The notes under the pieces are model-generated. The model saw only the letters and a program-made list of their open reading frames with translations. It did not search any database and was not told the origin of the DNA. Source: Gordonia terrae (GTDB taxonomy: Bacteria > Actinomycetota > Actinomycetes > Mycobacteriales > Mycobacteriaceae). Taken from it: 64,000 bases of DNA. A program made the translations under genes and the position numbers. The stretch covers positions 2,108,001-2,172,000 of the forward strand of contig NZ_CP016594.1 in NCBI RefSeq assembly GCF_001698225.1, given 5' to 3'. Below, piece after piece: positions 9,184 through 18,257 of this stretch; within the stretch, counting starts at the first letter, position 1, and the number at the start of each line of letters is the position of its first letter.

Positions 9184-10581
9184 ATGCGCCGTCGCCTGCT
9201 CACGACCATGATCGCCGTCCTGCTGGCGGTCGGTGGTCTGCTGGGCATCCCGCTGAGCGTCGTCGCGTGGTGGTGGGTGGCCGACAACGCGCATCAGGAC
9301 CTCGACAACCGGCTCAAGGTCATCGCCGATCAACTGATCCGGCAGGAGGGGGCCGACGGCCGGATCCCGCCGGAGTCCCTCGATCGCGAGGCCTTCCAGC
9401 TGCTCTTGCCGCCGAACGGCCGCCTGACCGTCACCTTCCCCGATCTGTCGGGGACCCCGCAGCGCACGGTCGTGGGTGCCGAGATCGGCGGTTCCCGACT
9501 CTCGGAATCGATCGCGCTGGGTGCCGCGGGAACGCTGACCCTGTCGATCCCGCTGGACGAGGTGCGCAACGACCAGTTCACCGCGGCCTCGATCGTCGCC
9601 GTCATCGTCGTCGCGTCCGTGATCGGCGGCACGCTGGTCGCGGCGGTCACCGCGGGGCGGATCGTCGATCCGCTCACCGATCTCGCGAACCGCGCGGCGA
9701 CCATGGGCCGGGGAGATTTCCGGACCCAGTGGAAGATGTACGGGATCACCGAACTCGACCGGGTGTCGCGCGCGCTGGCCGACGCGAACACCGAGCTCGC
9801 CCTGCGCCTCGAGCGCGAGCGGGAGGTCGCCGGGGACGCGTCGCACCAGCTGCGCAGCCGGCTCACCGCCATCCAGCTGCGTCTGGAGGAACTGACCCTC
9901 CACGACGACCCCGCGGTGATCACCGAGGCCGAAGCCGCGCTCGACCAGGTGGAACGGCTGTCCACCGAACTCGACGAGCTGGTCGAGGCGTCACGTGCCG
10001 ACGAGCCCGCCCCGGAGTTCGTCGACATGTCCGAGATGCTGACGACCCTGGTCGGCGACTTCCGGCACGCCTTCGAGGCACGGGGCCGGGAGCTGGTCGT
10101 GACCTTCGACGGGGTGCCGCATGCACTGACCTCGAATCCGGGCCGGCTGCGCGAGGCGGTCAGCGTGCTCGTCGACAATGCGCTGCAGCACGGCCGCGGG
10201 ACCTGCCGGATCCATGTGGGGACCCTGCCCGCGGGCGATCTGGTGCGCATCACCGTCGCGGATGAGGGCGAGGGGGTGGCCGACGAGATCGCCGTCCACA
10301 TCTTCCGACGGGGATTCTCGGCCGGACACCGACCCGGTGCCGGCCGGAGCGGGGTCGGGCTGTCCCTGGCCCGGGCCCTCATCGAATCCGACGGGGGACG
10401 GCTCGAACTCACCGTCCGTCGGCCACCGGTGTTCGCGATCGTCGTGCCCGCCCGGCTGGTCACCGGACGCGAGCACGTCGGGACCGACCGCGGTGATTCC
10501 GAACTCGCCGAGGACATCGACGAGAAGACCGGCCGGGCCGCGGAACCACGCGTCAGGCGTGACCGAGTTCCTCATCGTTGA
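9184..10581 (+). CDS. Sensor histidine kinase
   Basis: 465-residue membrane histidine kinase, partner of the regulator six bases upstream. It has two transmembrane helices (about 7-30 and 135-157) flanking an extracytoplasmic sensor of about 100 residues with no recognised domain. A HAMP linker, the DHp helix with phospho-acceptor H221 (ASHQLRSRL) and an HATPase_c domain (LVDNALQHG N-box, ADEGEGV G1 box, GRSGVGLSLARAL G2 box) follow. The last 45 residues are charged and unstructured. The 3' end overlaps the convergent GtrA-like gene by 29 bp, so both transcripts must read through each other's ends. Confidence 0.94.
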   Translation: MRRRLLTTMIAVLLAVGGLLGIPLSVVAWWWVADNAHQDLDNRLKVIADQLIRQEGADGRIPPESLDREAFQLLLPPNGRLTVTFPDLSGTPQRTVVGAEIGGSRLSESIALGAAGTLTLSIPLDEVRNDQFTAASIVAVIVVASVIGGTLVAAVTAGRIVDPLTDLANRAATMGRGDFRTQWKMYGITELDRVSRALADANTELALRLEREREVAGDASHQLRSRLTAIQLRLEELTLHDDPAVITEAEAALDQVERLSTELDELVEASRADEPAPEFVDMSEMLTTLVGDFRHAFEARGRELVVTFDGVPHALTSNPGRLREAVSVLVDNALQHGRGTCRIHVGTLPAGDLVRITVADEGEGVADEIAVHIFRRGFSAGHRPGAGRSGVGLSLARALIESDGGRLELTVRRPPVFAIVVPARLVTGREHVGTDRGDSELAEDIDEKTGRAAEPRVRRDRVPHR

Positions 10582-11113
10582 GCTCGGCGAGGGAGGGATG
10601 CAGATCGGTCGATCCGGCGTCGCCACCCCGCAGCTGCTCCTCGGGGAAGGCGAACTTCCGCAGCGCCCAGAACCGGAACGCCATCTGCAGGAGGTTGCCG
10701 ATGATGAAGCCGAGCACGAAGTCGACGACCACGACCTCCGACACGGTGAGGTTCGAGCGCATGTCGAAGACGTTGTTGGCGACGAACAGCGGGGCGGCCT
10801 GCAGGATCACGCCGACGCCGCTGATGGCGAAGAACAGCATGGCCTCGTGGTGACGCTCGCGTCCGCCACGGTTCTTGAAGGCCCACTCGCGGTTGAGGAT
10901 GTAACTGAGGATCGTGGCCAGGACCCCGGAGATGACCTTGGCGATGACCGGTTTTTGTTCGAGCACGGTGAGGCTCAGGCTGTAGAAGATCGCCATGTCG
11001 AAGACGAACGTGGTACCGCCGACCATCGCGAACTTGATCAGTTCGTGGTGCCGCATGACGAGCCGACGGACCGGCGCGGGAAGGCGGGCGATCATCTCGT
11101 CGATCAATGGCAC
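10553..11113 (-). CDS. GtrA-like membrane protein
   Basis: About 186-residue GtrA/DPMS-like membrane protein, positional counterpart of Rv3277. GtrA-type proteins are thought to help flip or transfer polyprenyl-linked sugars during cell-wall glycan modification. The core begins ELIKFAMVGGTTFVFDMAIFY and contains four hydrophobic helices, including the typical ILNREWAFKNRGG loop between the second and third. The start is uncertain: GTG at 11111-11113 is used, but ATG at 11093-11095 is as good, and neither has a clear ribosome-binding site. It is divergent from purK and overlaps the histidine kinase tail. Confidence 0.85.
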   Translation of the reverse strand: MPLIDEMIARLPAPVRRLVMRHHELIKFAMVGGTTFVFDMAIFYSLSLTVLEQKPVIAKVISGVLATILSYILNREWAFKNRGGRERHHEAMLFFAISGVGVILQAAPLFVANNVFDMRSNLTVSEVVVVDFVLGFIIGNLLQMAFRFWALRKFAFPEEQLRGGDAGSTDLHPSLAELNDEELGHA

Positions 11114-11192
11114 AAGATCCGAGTGTACGAAACGACAACCGCCGGGCGCTTCCTGGGCGGGGGCGTGCGAATGACGCCGCGCCCATGCCACG

Positions 11193-12494
11193 ATGGTTCG
11201 CGTGAATTCACGCGAGCAGGCCGACGGCGCCGTGTCCCCGTCGTCCCAGGTGCCGCCGGTGCCGGACGCCGAACGTACGAACGGCCGGTCGTCGGGGATG
11301 CCGACCGTCACCATGATCGGCGGTGGCCAGCTCGCACGGATGACCCACCAGGCGGCCATCGCCCTGGGCCAGTGCCTCCGGGTGCTCGCCGCCTCGGAGT
11401 CGGATCCGGCGGCCCAGGTCAGCGCCGACATCGTTCTGGGGTCGCACGACGAACTCGATGATCTGCGCCGGGCCGCGGCCGGGTCCGTCGCCCTGACCTT
11501 CGACCACGAGGGCGTCCCCCTGGCGCATCTACGCGCGCTCGAGGCCGAGGGCGTGGCCGTGCTCCCGCCGTCGAAGGCACTGCACTTCGCGCAGGACAAG
11601 CTGGCGATGCGTGTCCGGCTGGCCGAACTCGGCCTGCCCGTGCCCGACTTCGCCGACCTGTCCGGCGATCGCGCCGCCGCCCGCGCGCGTCTGGTCGAGT
11701 TCGGCGAGGCCAACGACTGGGCCATCGTCGTGAAGGCAGTGCGCGGCGGTTACGACGGCCGCGGCGTCTGGCTCGTCGACGGTGCGCAGGACGCACTCGC
11801 CGTCTTCGACGACTACCCGGACGACGCGCCGGCGCTGCTCGCCGAACAGAAGGTGCCGATGCGGCGAGAGCTGTCGGCGATGATCGCGCGGTCCCCGTTC
11901 GGGCAGGGCGGGGCGTGGCCGGTGGTCGAGACCATCCAGCGCAACGGTCAGTGCGCCGTCGTCCTGGCGCCGGCGCCCGGGCTCGACGGCGAGGTGGCCG
12001 CGCGCGCCCAGCAGATGGCGCTGCGACTGGCCGACGAGCTCGGCGTGGTCGGTGTGATGGCGATGGAGCTCTTCGAGACCGTCGACGGCGAACTGGTCGT
12101 CAACGAGCTGGCGATGCGGCCGCACAACAGCGGGCACTGGACGATCGACGGGGCGGTGACCTCGCAGTTCGAGCAGCATCTCCGCGCCGTCCTCGACTAT
12201 CCGCTCGGCAGCACCGCACCGAGCGCTCCGCTCACGGTGATGGCCAACATCCTCGGCGCCCAGGAGGCGCCGGCGATGTCGATGGACGAGCGGATGCACC
12301 ATCTGATGGCCCGGATGCCCGAGGCCAAGGTGCACCTCTACGGCAAGGGTGAGCGACCCGACCGGAAGATCGGGCACGTGAACATCGTGGGGCGCGAAGG
12401 GGATTCGCCCGAGTCGGTACGCGAGCGTGCCGAACGGGCGGCCCAATGGATGTCGCAGGCGACGTGGACCGACGGATGGGATGAACATTCATGA
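11193..12494 (+). CDS. purK: N5-carboxyaminoimidazole ribonucleotide synthase
   Basis: 433-residue ATP-grasp enzyme that makes N5-CAIR from AIR, bicarbonate and ATP in purine synthesis. The N-terminal [15 protein letters not shown] is the PurK nucleotide-binding signature. [15 protein letters not shown] is the ATP-grasp loop, and [18 protein letters not shown] carries the Mg/ATP ligands. About 38 residues precede the conserved core; an N-terminal extension of this kind also occurs in the M. tuberculosis enzyme. ATG at 11193 or GTG at 11202 could be the start, and a 16-bp palindrome covers both. The stop overlaps the purE start (ATGA). Confidence 0.95.
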   Translation: MVRVNSREQADGAVSPSSQVPPVPDAERTNGRSSGMPTVTMIGGGQLARMTHQAAIALGQCLRVLAASESDPAAQVSADIVLGSHDELDDLRRAAAGSVALTFDHEGVPLAHLRALEAEGVAVLPPSKALHFAQDKLAMRVRLAELGLPVPDFADLSGDRAAARARLVEFGEANDWAIVVKAVRGGYDGRGVWLVDGAQDALAVFDDYPDDAPALLAEQKVPMRRELSAMIARSPFGQGGAWPVVETIQRNGQCAVVLAPAPGLDGEVAARAQQMALRLADELGVVGVMAMELFETVDGELVVNELAMRPHNSGHWTIDGAVTSQFEQHLRAVLDYPLGSTAPSAPLTVMANILGAQEAPAMSMDERMHHLMARMPEAKVHLYGKGERPDRKIGHVNIVGREGDSPESVRERAERAAQWMSQATWTDGWDEHS

Positions 12495-13003
12495 GTGAGA
12501 CACACGGCCCGCGGGTCGGCCTGATCATGGGCAGCGACTCGGACTGGCCGACGATGAAGGCCGCGGCCGAGGCGCTCGCCGAGTTCGACGTGCCGTTCCA
12601 GGTCGGGGTCGTCTCGGCGCACCGCACCCCGCAGCGCATGCTCGACTATGCGGCCGGTGCCGCCGGTCACGGCATCGAGGTGATCATCGCGGGAGCCGGT
12701 GGCGCCGCACACCTTCCGGGCATGGTCGCCTCTGCGACCCCGTTGCCCGTGATCGGCGTGCCCGTCCCGCTCCGACACCTCGACGGACTCGATTCGCTGC
12801 TGTCGATCGTGCAGATGCCCGCCGGTGTCCCGGTGGCGACCGTCTCGGTCGGCGGGGCCCGCAATGCCGGTCTGCTCGCGGTGCGGATACTGGCGTCGTC
12901 GGACGCCGGCCTCCGGGAACGCATGGTCGAATTCCAGAAGGGTCTCGAGCAGATGGTGCTCGACAAGGACGCCGCGTTGCAGCAGGAGCTGTTGGGCGAG
13001 TAG
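12491..13003 (+). CDS. purE: N5-carboxyaminoimidazole ribonucleotide mutase
   Basis: 170-residue class I PurE, which converts N5-CAIR to CAIR, the step after PurK. Signature segments are [15 protein letters not shown] (substrate phosphate binding), [13 protein letters not shown] (with the catalytic His in SAHR) and [15 protein letters not shown]. Length and motif spacing are normal. It overlaps purK by four bases, the usual purK-purE coupling in this order. The next gene is on the opposite strand and ends 15 bp away. Confidence 0.97.
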   Translation: MSETHGPRVGLIMGSDSDWPTMKAAAEALAEFDVPFQVGVVSAHRTPQRMLDYAAGAAGHGIEVIIAGAGGAAHLPGMVASATPLPVIGVPVPLRHLDGLDSLLSIVQMPAGVPVATVSVGGARNAGLLAVRILASSDAGLRERMVEFQKGLEQMVLDKDAALQQELLGE

Positions 13004-13017
13004 GTCTCTCGTCTCGG

Positions 13018-13860
13018 TCAGGCCGGTGGTCTTGTCGCAGCCTGCAGGCCGAGCTTTTCGGTGAAGAAGTCGATGACCCGGTCGTAGGCCTCGCGGGTGG
13101 GCTGTCCCGGTTCGTCGATCAGGTCCTCGGTCAGCACCGAATGTGGCTGTGGCAGCATCGAATCCGGGTTCGCGGACTCGTCGGGTAGTTCGACGCCGAT
13201 GAAGGCGTCGCCGAGAAGCTCACGAAGGTGGGCGAATCGGGCCTCCGGCACGAGCCGGTCCCCGCGGAACCGCAGACCCATGACCTCCAGGCCCCGCGCG
13301 CACCGGGCTTGCACCAGAGCCAGATCCGACTCACTCACGTCGATGGCACGGGCCCGTCCCGGCAACACCGCGAACGGCAGCGAGGGTTGGGACAGGACCG
13401 GGGCCAGCATGCGATCGTCGGTGGCCATCGCCAGAGCGAACCCGCCGGTGAAACACATCCCGACCGCGCCGACGCCGGGGCCGCCGCACCGGTCGTGCTC
13501 ACGGGCGGCCAGCGCGCGCAACCAGGACGCGACCGGGGAGGTCTTGCCGGTCGCCAGGATCGTGAACTCACGGGTGATGCAGGCCCGGGCGATGGTGCCG
13601 AGCATGTTCGTCGCCGAACCGACGGCACCGAGGTTCTCCGGACGCGGGTCCCGGCCGTCGACACCGAACAGCGATGGGAGGACGGCTGTGGCACCGGCGC
13701 CGGCGATCCGGCGCGCCACGTTCGCCACCTTGGGGCTGATCCCCGGCATCTCGGCGATGACGATGACCGCCGGGCCGCTGCCGAGCCGGTGGACTCGGCG
13801 GGTGGTCCCGCACAGGGTCACGTCCTCGGTGTCGAAGTCCGCGAGCGCATCGTCGGCCAT
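13018..13860 (-). CDS. Dienelactone hydrolase family protein
   Basis: 280-residue alpha/beta hydrolase of the dienelactone hydrolase type. The nucleophile is the cysteine C136 in GAVGMCFTGGFALAMA, the GxCxGG elbow of this family. The predicted oxyanion and acid regions lie around LPVLSQP and the later VEARF/HLREL helix; the His is probably the one in LPQPHSVLTEDL near residue 245. The ATG at 13858-13860 gives a family-like N-terminus (VHRLGSGPAVIVIAEMPGI). It lies five bases downstream of the deazaflavin-type gene, so they form a pair. The substrate is unknown; the chromosomal place next to purE gives no hint. Neither gene belongs to the surrounding conserved block. Confidence 0.85.
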   Translation of the reverse strand: MADDALADFDTEDVTLCGTTRRVHRLGSGPAVIVIAEMPGISPKVANVARRIAGAGATAVLPSLFGVDGRDPRPENLGAVGSATNMLGTIARACITREFTILATGKTSPVASWLRALAAREHDRCGGPGVGAVGMCFTGGFALAMATDDRMLAPVLSQPSLPFAVLPGRARAIDVSESDLALVQARCARGLEVMGLRFRGDRLVPEARFAHLRELLGDAFIGVELPDESANPDSMLPQPHSVLTEDLIDEPGQPTREAYDRVIDFFTEKLGLQAATRPPA

Positions 13861-13864
13861 CCGA

Positions 13865-14239
13865 TCACGCCCGGTGCAGGGTGCCGAGGAGCGCGGAGTC
13901 GAACAGTCGCGCCGGGATGCGCGCCCCACGCGCGATGTCGGGCGAGTCCGACGGCACCACCCGTGGGCCGGTCACCCGGTAGTGCCGGTTCTTCCGGATC
14001 AGTCCGAAGCTGCCCGCGGCCTGCACGTTGCGGACCCAGTCGGTGTGCCGCCCGTAGGTGAGGATGATCGTGAGCCGGTCGCCGTCGACCCACGCGAGCA
14101 CCGGGATGGAGTAGTGCTTGCCGGATTTGCGGCCGACGTGTTCGACCATCGCGTAGGGGGCCAGCCGGGGCGCCCACTGTCGCTGGAGGGGGTTCGTCAC
14201 GCGCTTGTTCAGGCGGGCCACCGCGCGGGGGATTCGCAT
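13865..14239 (-). CDS. Deazaflavin (F420)-dependent nitroreductase-family protein
   Basis: 124-residue protein of the Ddn/F420-dependent split-barrel family. These proteins use reduced F420 to reduce quinones and nitro compounds. The typical segments HVGRKSGKHYSIPVL and YGRHTDWVRNVQAAG (F420 phosphate/lactyl binding) are present. The C-terminal half (RKNRHYRVTGPRVV) is also standard. It is upstream of the dienelactone hydrolase with five bases between them, probably co-transcribed. It could bind another flavin, as members of this fold vary in cofactor. Confidence 0.88.
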   Translation of the reverse strand: MRIPRAVARLNKRVTNPLQRQWAPRLAPYAMVEHVGRKSGKHYSIPVLAWVDGDRLTIILTYGRHTDWVRNVQAAGSFGLIRKNRHYRVTGPRVVPSDSPDIARGARIPARLFDSALLGTLHRA

Positions 14240-14278
14240 GTCCCCACTGTGCCCGATCGGCGGCGTGCCCGCCGGAAT

Positions 14279-14998
14279 TCAGGACAGGACCAGCGTGGCC
14301 TTCTCCATCTCGGCGATCGCCGAGACCCGTTCCGGCGAGGCCCCCGTGACGTGAACGAGGCTGCCGCCCACCAGTAGTGGTGTCAGGAGATGGGCGATCA
14401 CCAGATCGCCCGTGTGCCACGGCCGGGTGGACACCACGCGGGAGCCCGGTCCGATGCCGTCGCGTGCCGCGACGGCCCGAGCGTCGTCGAGCGCCTCGCC
14501 GATCAGGGCGCCCTCGACGGTGGCCGAGGCCGGATGGCGGGACGAGTACTGATCGCCGTGGACGCGGACGACGCTGCCGTAATCGCCGACACCGGGCGGC
14601 AGGTCGCGCAGCGGCAACGCGAACGGATCGAGCGAGGAAACCACGACCTCGTCCACGTCCGGGTGATCGTCGAGACGGTCACGGCTGGTGAACAGGACCT
14701 CCGCGCCGTCGTGGGAGTCGAGACGCACCTCGGCGCCCGCCCAGAGCGCGCCCAGCAGAATACCCGCTGTCTGCCAGTGTTCCGGGAGGTCGACGGCGAC
14801 GACACCGCCCGCCATGATCCCGATCTCGTCGACCAGGTAGTTCGCCGTCTTCGCCGCCCAGTTGCCCAGCGTGGCGGCGGACAGTTCGGTGCGCTCCCCG
14901 GTCGAGTCGTCGTAGTAGGTCAGCAGTGGCCGCGAATGGTCGGCGACCGCGGCGAAGACGGCATCGGTGATCGTGTTCGGATTGTTCAGTTCACGCAC
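14279..14998 (-). CDS. TIGR03089-family AMP-binding-like protein
   Basis: 239-residue protein matching the mycobacterial TIGR03089 family (Rv3268 in M. tuberculosis). It looks like an N-terminal fragment of an acyl-CoA synthetase: LLTYYDDSTGERTELSAATL, NYLVDEIGI and VVAVDLPEHWQTAGILLGALWAGAEV follow the AMP-binding order. It lacks the large P-loop and the C-terminal domain, so independent ligase activity is doubtful. The GTG at 14996-14998 is the start and lies inside the last codons of the LCP gene (13-bp overlap). Constant linkage to the LCP ligase suggests a cell-wall role, but the function is unknown. Confidence 0.87.
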   Translation of the reverse strand: MRELNNPNTITDAVFAAVADHSRPLLTYYDDSTGERTELSAATLGNWAAKTANYLVDEIGIMAGGVVAVDLPEHWQTAGILLGALWAGAEVRLDSHDGAEVLFTSRDRLDDHPDVDEVVVSSLDPFALPLRDLPPGVGDYGSVVRVHGDQYSSRHPASATVEGALIGEALDDARAVAARDGIGPGSRVVSTRPWHTGDLVIAHLLTPLLVGGSLVHVTGASPERVSAIAEMEKATLVLS

Positions 14999-17073
14999 AT
15001 CGGCCCCTCGTTGCCCGCGGTGATGGGCGGGCGCTTGTTGCCGACGCGCTCGCTCGCCGGTGTGTTGTCGGTCTGGTCGCCGGTGTCGCTGATGGAGCCG
15101 GGGCCGGCGTAGGTGTTGGTCAGCACGACCTTGAGCTGGTCGTCGCCCAGGGCGGGATCCGCCACGACCCGGGCGCCGCCCAGATCTTTCGCGAGGAGGC
15201 GTGCGGCGTCGCTCTCGTCTTTGGCGTACACGATCGAGTCCTTCGTGTCGGCCTTGCCGCTCGAGGTCGCCCCGACCCGGAAACCCTTGTTGGTCAGGAT
15301 GTTCGCCACATTCGACGCGAGGCCGTCGATGGTGCCTGCGTTGACCACGTCGACCGTGTAGTCGCCGCGCTGGATGCCCTGCGACTCCTTCGGTGCCAGC
15401 AGGTCGCCGGTGAAGGCCTGCACCTCGCGCGGGTCCACCTCGACCACGCTCTGCTGTCCGTCCTCACTCCAGCCCTGCTCGGTCACGATCGGGATGGTCG
15501 CGAACTTCACCCGACCGCCGCTGAGATCCTTGAGCTGCTCGGCGAATCGGATGATGTCCCAGTCGTCGTCGATGACCACCGAGCGCGAGACCGCGTTCTG
15601 CAGCTCCGACAACTTGCCCGGGTCGGTCAGTGTGTTCGCGGAGATGATCTTCTGCGTGAGCGACGCCATGAACGCCTGCTGTCGCGTGATGCGGTCCAGA
15701 TCGCCTCGGGGGAGCCCGTGACGCTGGCGTACGAAGCTCAGGGCCTTCGGGCCGTCGAGGGTTTGACGACCGGCGCGGAACCGCGCGCCGGTGAAGGGAT
15801 CGCGGACCGCCTGGTTCAGGCAGACGTCGATGCCGCCGGCTGCGTTCGTCAGCAGCACGAAGCCCAGCAGGCCGACCTCCGCGTAATGGTCCACCTGCAC
15901 GCCGGTCAGATTGGCGACCGTGTCCACCAACGCTTTCCGGCCCGCGAGCGTGCCCTCGGACTCGGCTTCACCCTCGGACTTGCCCTCGCCGACCGCCCGC
16001 GCCCGGACGCTCTCGCGAGTCGTGCCGTAGGCGGCGTTGATCTTGCTCATGCCGATTCCGGGTACGTCGACGTAGGAGTCGCGGGGGATCGAGATCGCTG
16101 TCGCCGACGAGCCGTCGTCGGGGATGCGGATCAGCAGGATGGTGTCGGTGTTGGTCGCGACCTCGTCCCCGGAGCGCAGGAGCTTGAGCTCCTCCGGGGA
16201 GAGTGGGTTGCCCTTGGCGTCGGTTCGCGAGTCGGTGCCCACCAGGAGGATGTCGACGGCCCCGTCGGCTGCGCCGCCGAGGTCGAGTCCGCCGAGTTGA
16301 GTGATCCGGGTCTGCAGGTCCGACATGGTGTTCCAGGCGTAGCCGGTGCACAACAGGACCGCGACCGATGCGACGGCGATGAGCGCGCGACCCCACCCGG
16401 CGCCGGCAGCCCAGCCGCCGGTTCGGGGTCGGCGGCCCGGCGGGGTGGTCGGCGGGGTGGTCGCAGCTGCCGACTTGGCCGAGGTCGCTGCCTTCGCCGG
16501 CGTCGTCTTCGTGGCGGATGTCGCTGCCTTGGGCGATGTCGCCGGCTCGTCCCGCGTGCGGCGGCGGCCGGCCCTCGGCTCGGCCGCCTCCGTACGGGGT
16601 GTCTGCTCACGCTTCTTCTTCGCACCCGGAGCCGGGCGCGTGTGGATCTCGCCGGAGGTCCGTCGGACGGGCCGCGGCTCACCGGGACGACGCGGTCGGG
16701 TCGGTACGGGTTCCACCGACTCGGGTGCCGCCCGGCGGTCGCCGGACGTCCGGCGACCGGTGGTTCGCGGATCGGCGGCCGCCCGGCGCCGCGGGTCGCG
16801 GGCGTCAGCGGCGCGACGCCGCGGGTCCGGCGGTGGCTGCCGGCGCGCGCGGGGCGGGGGAGTGCCGGGTTCACCGGGACGCTGGTCGGAGCCGCGGGGG
16901 ACCCCGCGGCCGTCGGGTCCACCGTCGTGCGGGGGTCGCACCGGGCGTCGCCGGGCACCGGGCTGCTCCGGGCCGCGCCGATCGCCGGGCATCGGCTGAC
17001 GCCCATCCGGACCCGGCCCCGCCGGACGGCGCGTCTGCGAACGCCGGCGCGGGCCGTCGGGTGGTGAATCCAC
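14986..17073 (-). CDS. cpsA: LytR-CpsA-Psr (LCP) cell-wall ligase, CpsA-like
   Basis: 695-residue LCP-family membrane protein. LCP enzymes attach arabinogalactan or other glycopolymers from a polyprenyl carrier to peptidoglycan outside the membrane. Residues 1 to about 205 are a Pro/Arg-rich disordered cytoplasmic tail. One transmembrane helix (ALIAVASVAVLLCTGYAW) follows, then the LCP catalytic domain (DILLVGTDSR, ISIPRDSYVDVPG, INAAYG, FVRQRHGLPRGDLDRITRQQ with the essential Arg cluster) and a C-terminal LytR_C domain. The GTG at 17071-17073 has AAAGG upstream. It is divergent from rmlD and coupled to the TIGR03089 gene. It corresponds to Rv3267 by order. Confidence 0.93.
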   Translation of the reverse strand: MDSPPDGPRRRSQTRRPAGPGPDGRQPMPGDRRGPEQPGARRRPVRPPHDGGPDGRGVPRGSDQRPGEPGTPPPRARRQPPPDPRRRAADARDPRRRAAADPRTTGRRTSGDRRAAPESVEPVPTRPRRPGEPRPVRRTSGEIHTRPAPGAKKKREQTPRTEAAEPRAGRRRTRDEPATSPKAATSATKTTPAKAATSAKSAAATTPPTTPPGRRPRTGGWAAGAGWGRALIAVASVAVLLCTGYAWNTMSDLQTRITQLGGLDLGGAADGAVDILLVGTDSRTDAKGNPLSPEELKLLRSGDEVATNTDTILLIRIPDDGSSATAISIPRDSYVDVPGIGMSKINAAYGTTRESVRARAVGEGKSEGEAESEGTLAGRKALVDTVANLTGVQVDHYAEVGLLGFVLLTNAAGGIDVCLNQAVRDPFTGARFRAGRQTLDGPKALSFVRQRHGLPRGDLDRITRQQAFMASLTQKIISANTLTDPGKLSELQNAVSRSVVIDDDWDIIRFAEQLKDLSGGRVKFATIPIVTEQGWSEDGQQSVVEVDPREVQAFTGDLLAPKESQGIQRGDYTVDVVNAGTIDGLASNVANILTNKGFRVGATSSGKADTKDSIVYAKDESDAARLLAKDLGGARVVADPALGDDQLKVVLTNTYAGPGSISDTGDQTDNTPASERVGNKRPPITAGNEGPMCVN

Positions 17074-17310
17074 TGGTGAACGGTCCCTTTCGAGGTCGAC
17101 ACATCGCGACGGGACGTCGACGCGACAGGGGTCACGCCTGAGGATGCCGATGCTGATGTGCAGGACGAGTCAGGTGTTGTGTGCTCTCGTCAGGCTACTG
17201 AAGTGATTCCGGAATTCGAGAACGCAACGCCGGGCGGGCGAGTAGCCGTCGTCACGTACGCGATCCGGGCCGGGTGGAGGACGTTCCCCGGGTCCGGCAC
17301 GATGGGGCCC

Positions 17311-18252
17311 ATGCGTGTCACGCCGAGCAACCCCACCGTGTACATCGTCGGCGCCGGCGGACAACTCGGAACGGCCCTGCAGGATCGCTCGGCGGGGGTT
17401 CCCGACACCGTCGTGCGCCCGCTCACCTCGGCCGACATCGACATCGCCGACCCGACCTCGGTGGCCGCCGCGCTCGGCGACCTCGCCCCCGACGACGTGG
17501 TGGTGAACTGCGCGGCCTACACCGACGTCGACGGCGCCGAGTCCGACACCGAGGGCGCGCGCCGCGTCAACACCGCCGGGCCCGAGGTCCTCGCCGCCCG
17601 GACCGCCGATGCCGGCGCGTGGCTGATCCACGTCTCCACCGACTACGTGTTCCCCGGAACCACCGACGAGGGAGGCCGGCCGTCGGCGGGCGACGGATAC
17701 GAACCCGACGACGTCTCCGGCACCCCGGCCACCGTGTACGGCCGCACCAAACTGGACGGCGAGCGCGCCGCTCTGTCCGCGGATCCGCGGACCACCGTCG
17801 TGCGGACGGCGTGGGTCTACACCGGCGGACCCGACAGCCGCGACTTCGTCGGCACGATGCGACGGCTCGAACAGTCGCGGGAGACGGTCTCGGTCGTCGA
17901 CGACCAGCTCGGGTCACCCACCTACTCGCACGACCTCGCCGACGGACTCTGGGAACTCGTCGCCGGCGGGGCGCGGCCCGAGGTCGCCGGCGCCGTCCTG
18001 CATGCGACGAATTCGGGCAGCGCCACCTGGTTCGCCGTCGCACGCGGGGTGTTCGAGGAGATCGGAGCGGGGCCCGACCGGGTCCGGCCCACGACGACTG
18101 CCGAGTTCCCGCGCCCGGCGCCGCGCCCGGCCTACTCGGTGCTGTCCGGACGGTCCTGGACGGCTGCCGGACTCACCGCGCTCCGTCCGTGGCGACACGC
18201 GCTGCACGCGGCGATCGCCGCGTCGGACGCCGGCACCGGTTCGTTACCCTGA
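17311..18252 (+). CDS. rmlD: dTDP-4-dehydrorhamnose reductase
   Basis: 313-residue SDR-type reductase performing the last step of dTDP-L-rhamnose synthesis, the donor for the rhamnose of the peptidoglycan-arabinogalactan linker. The NAD(P)-binding GAGGQLG is at 14-20, the catalytic Tyr/Lys pair is Y143/K147 (YGRTK), and HVSTDYVFPG carries the Ser/Thr. The ATG at 17311 fits the family N-terminus. It starts the rmlD-wbbL-manB group, with five bases before the wbbL GTG, and is divergent from the LCP gene across 237 bp. Order and direction equal Rv3266c-Rv3264c of M. tuberculosis. Confidence 0.95.
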   Translation: MRVTPSNPTVYIVGAGGQLGTALQDRSAGVPDTVVRPLTSADIDIADPTSVAAALGDLAPDDVVVNCAAYTDVDGAESDTEGARRVNTAGPEVLAARTADAGAWLIHVSTDYVFPGTTDEGGRPSAGDGYEPDDVSGTPATVYGRTKLDGERAALSADPRTTVVRTAWVYTGGPDSRDFVGTMRRLEQSRETVSVVDDQLGSPTYSHDLADGLWELVAGGARPEVAGAVLHATNSGSATWFAVARGVFEEIGAGPDRVRPTTTAEFPRPAPRPAYSVLSGRSWTAAGLTALRPWRHALHAAIAASDAGTGSLP

Positions 18253-18257
18253 GCGGC

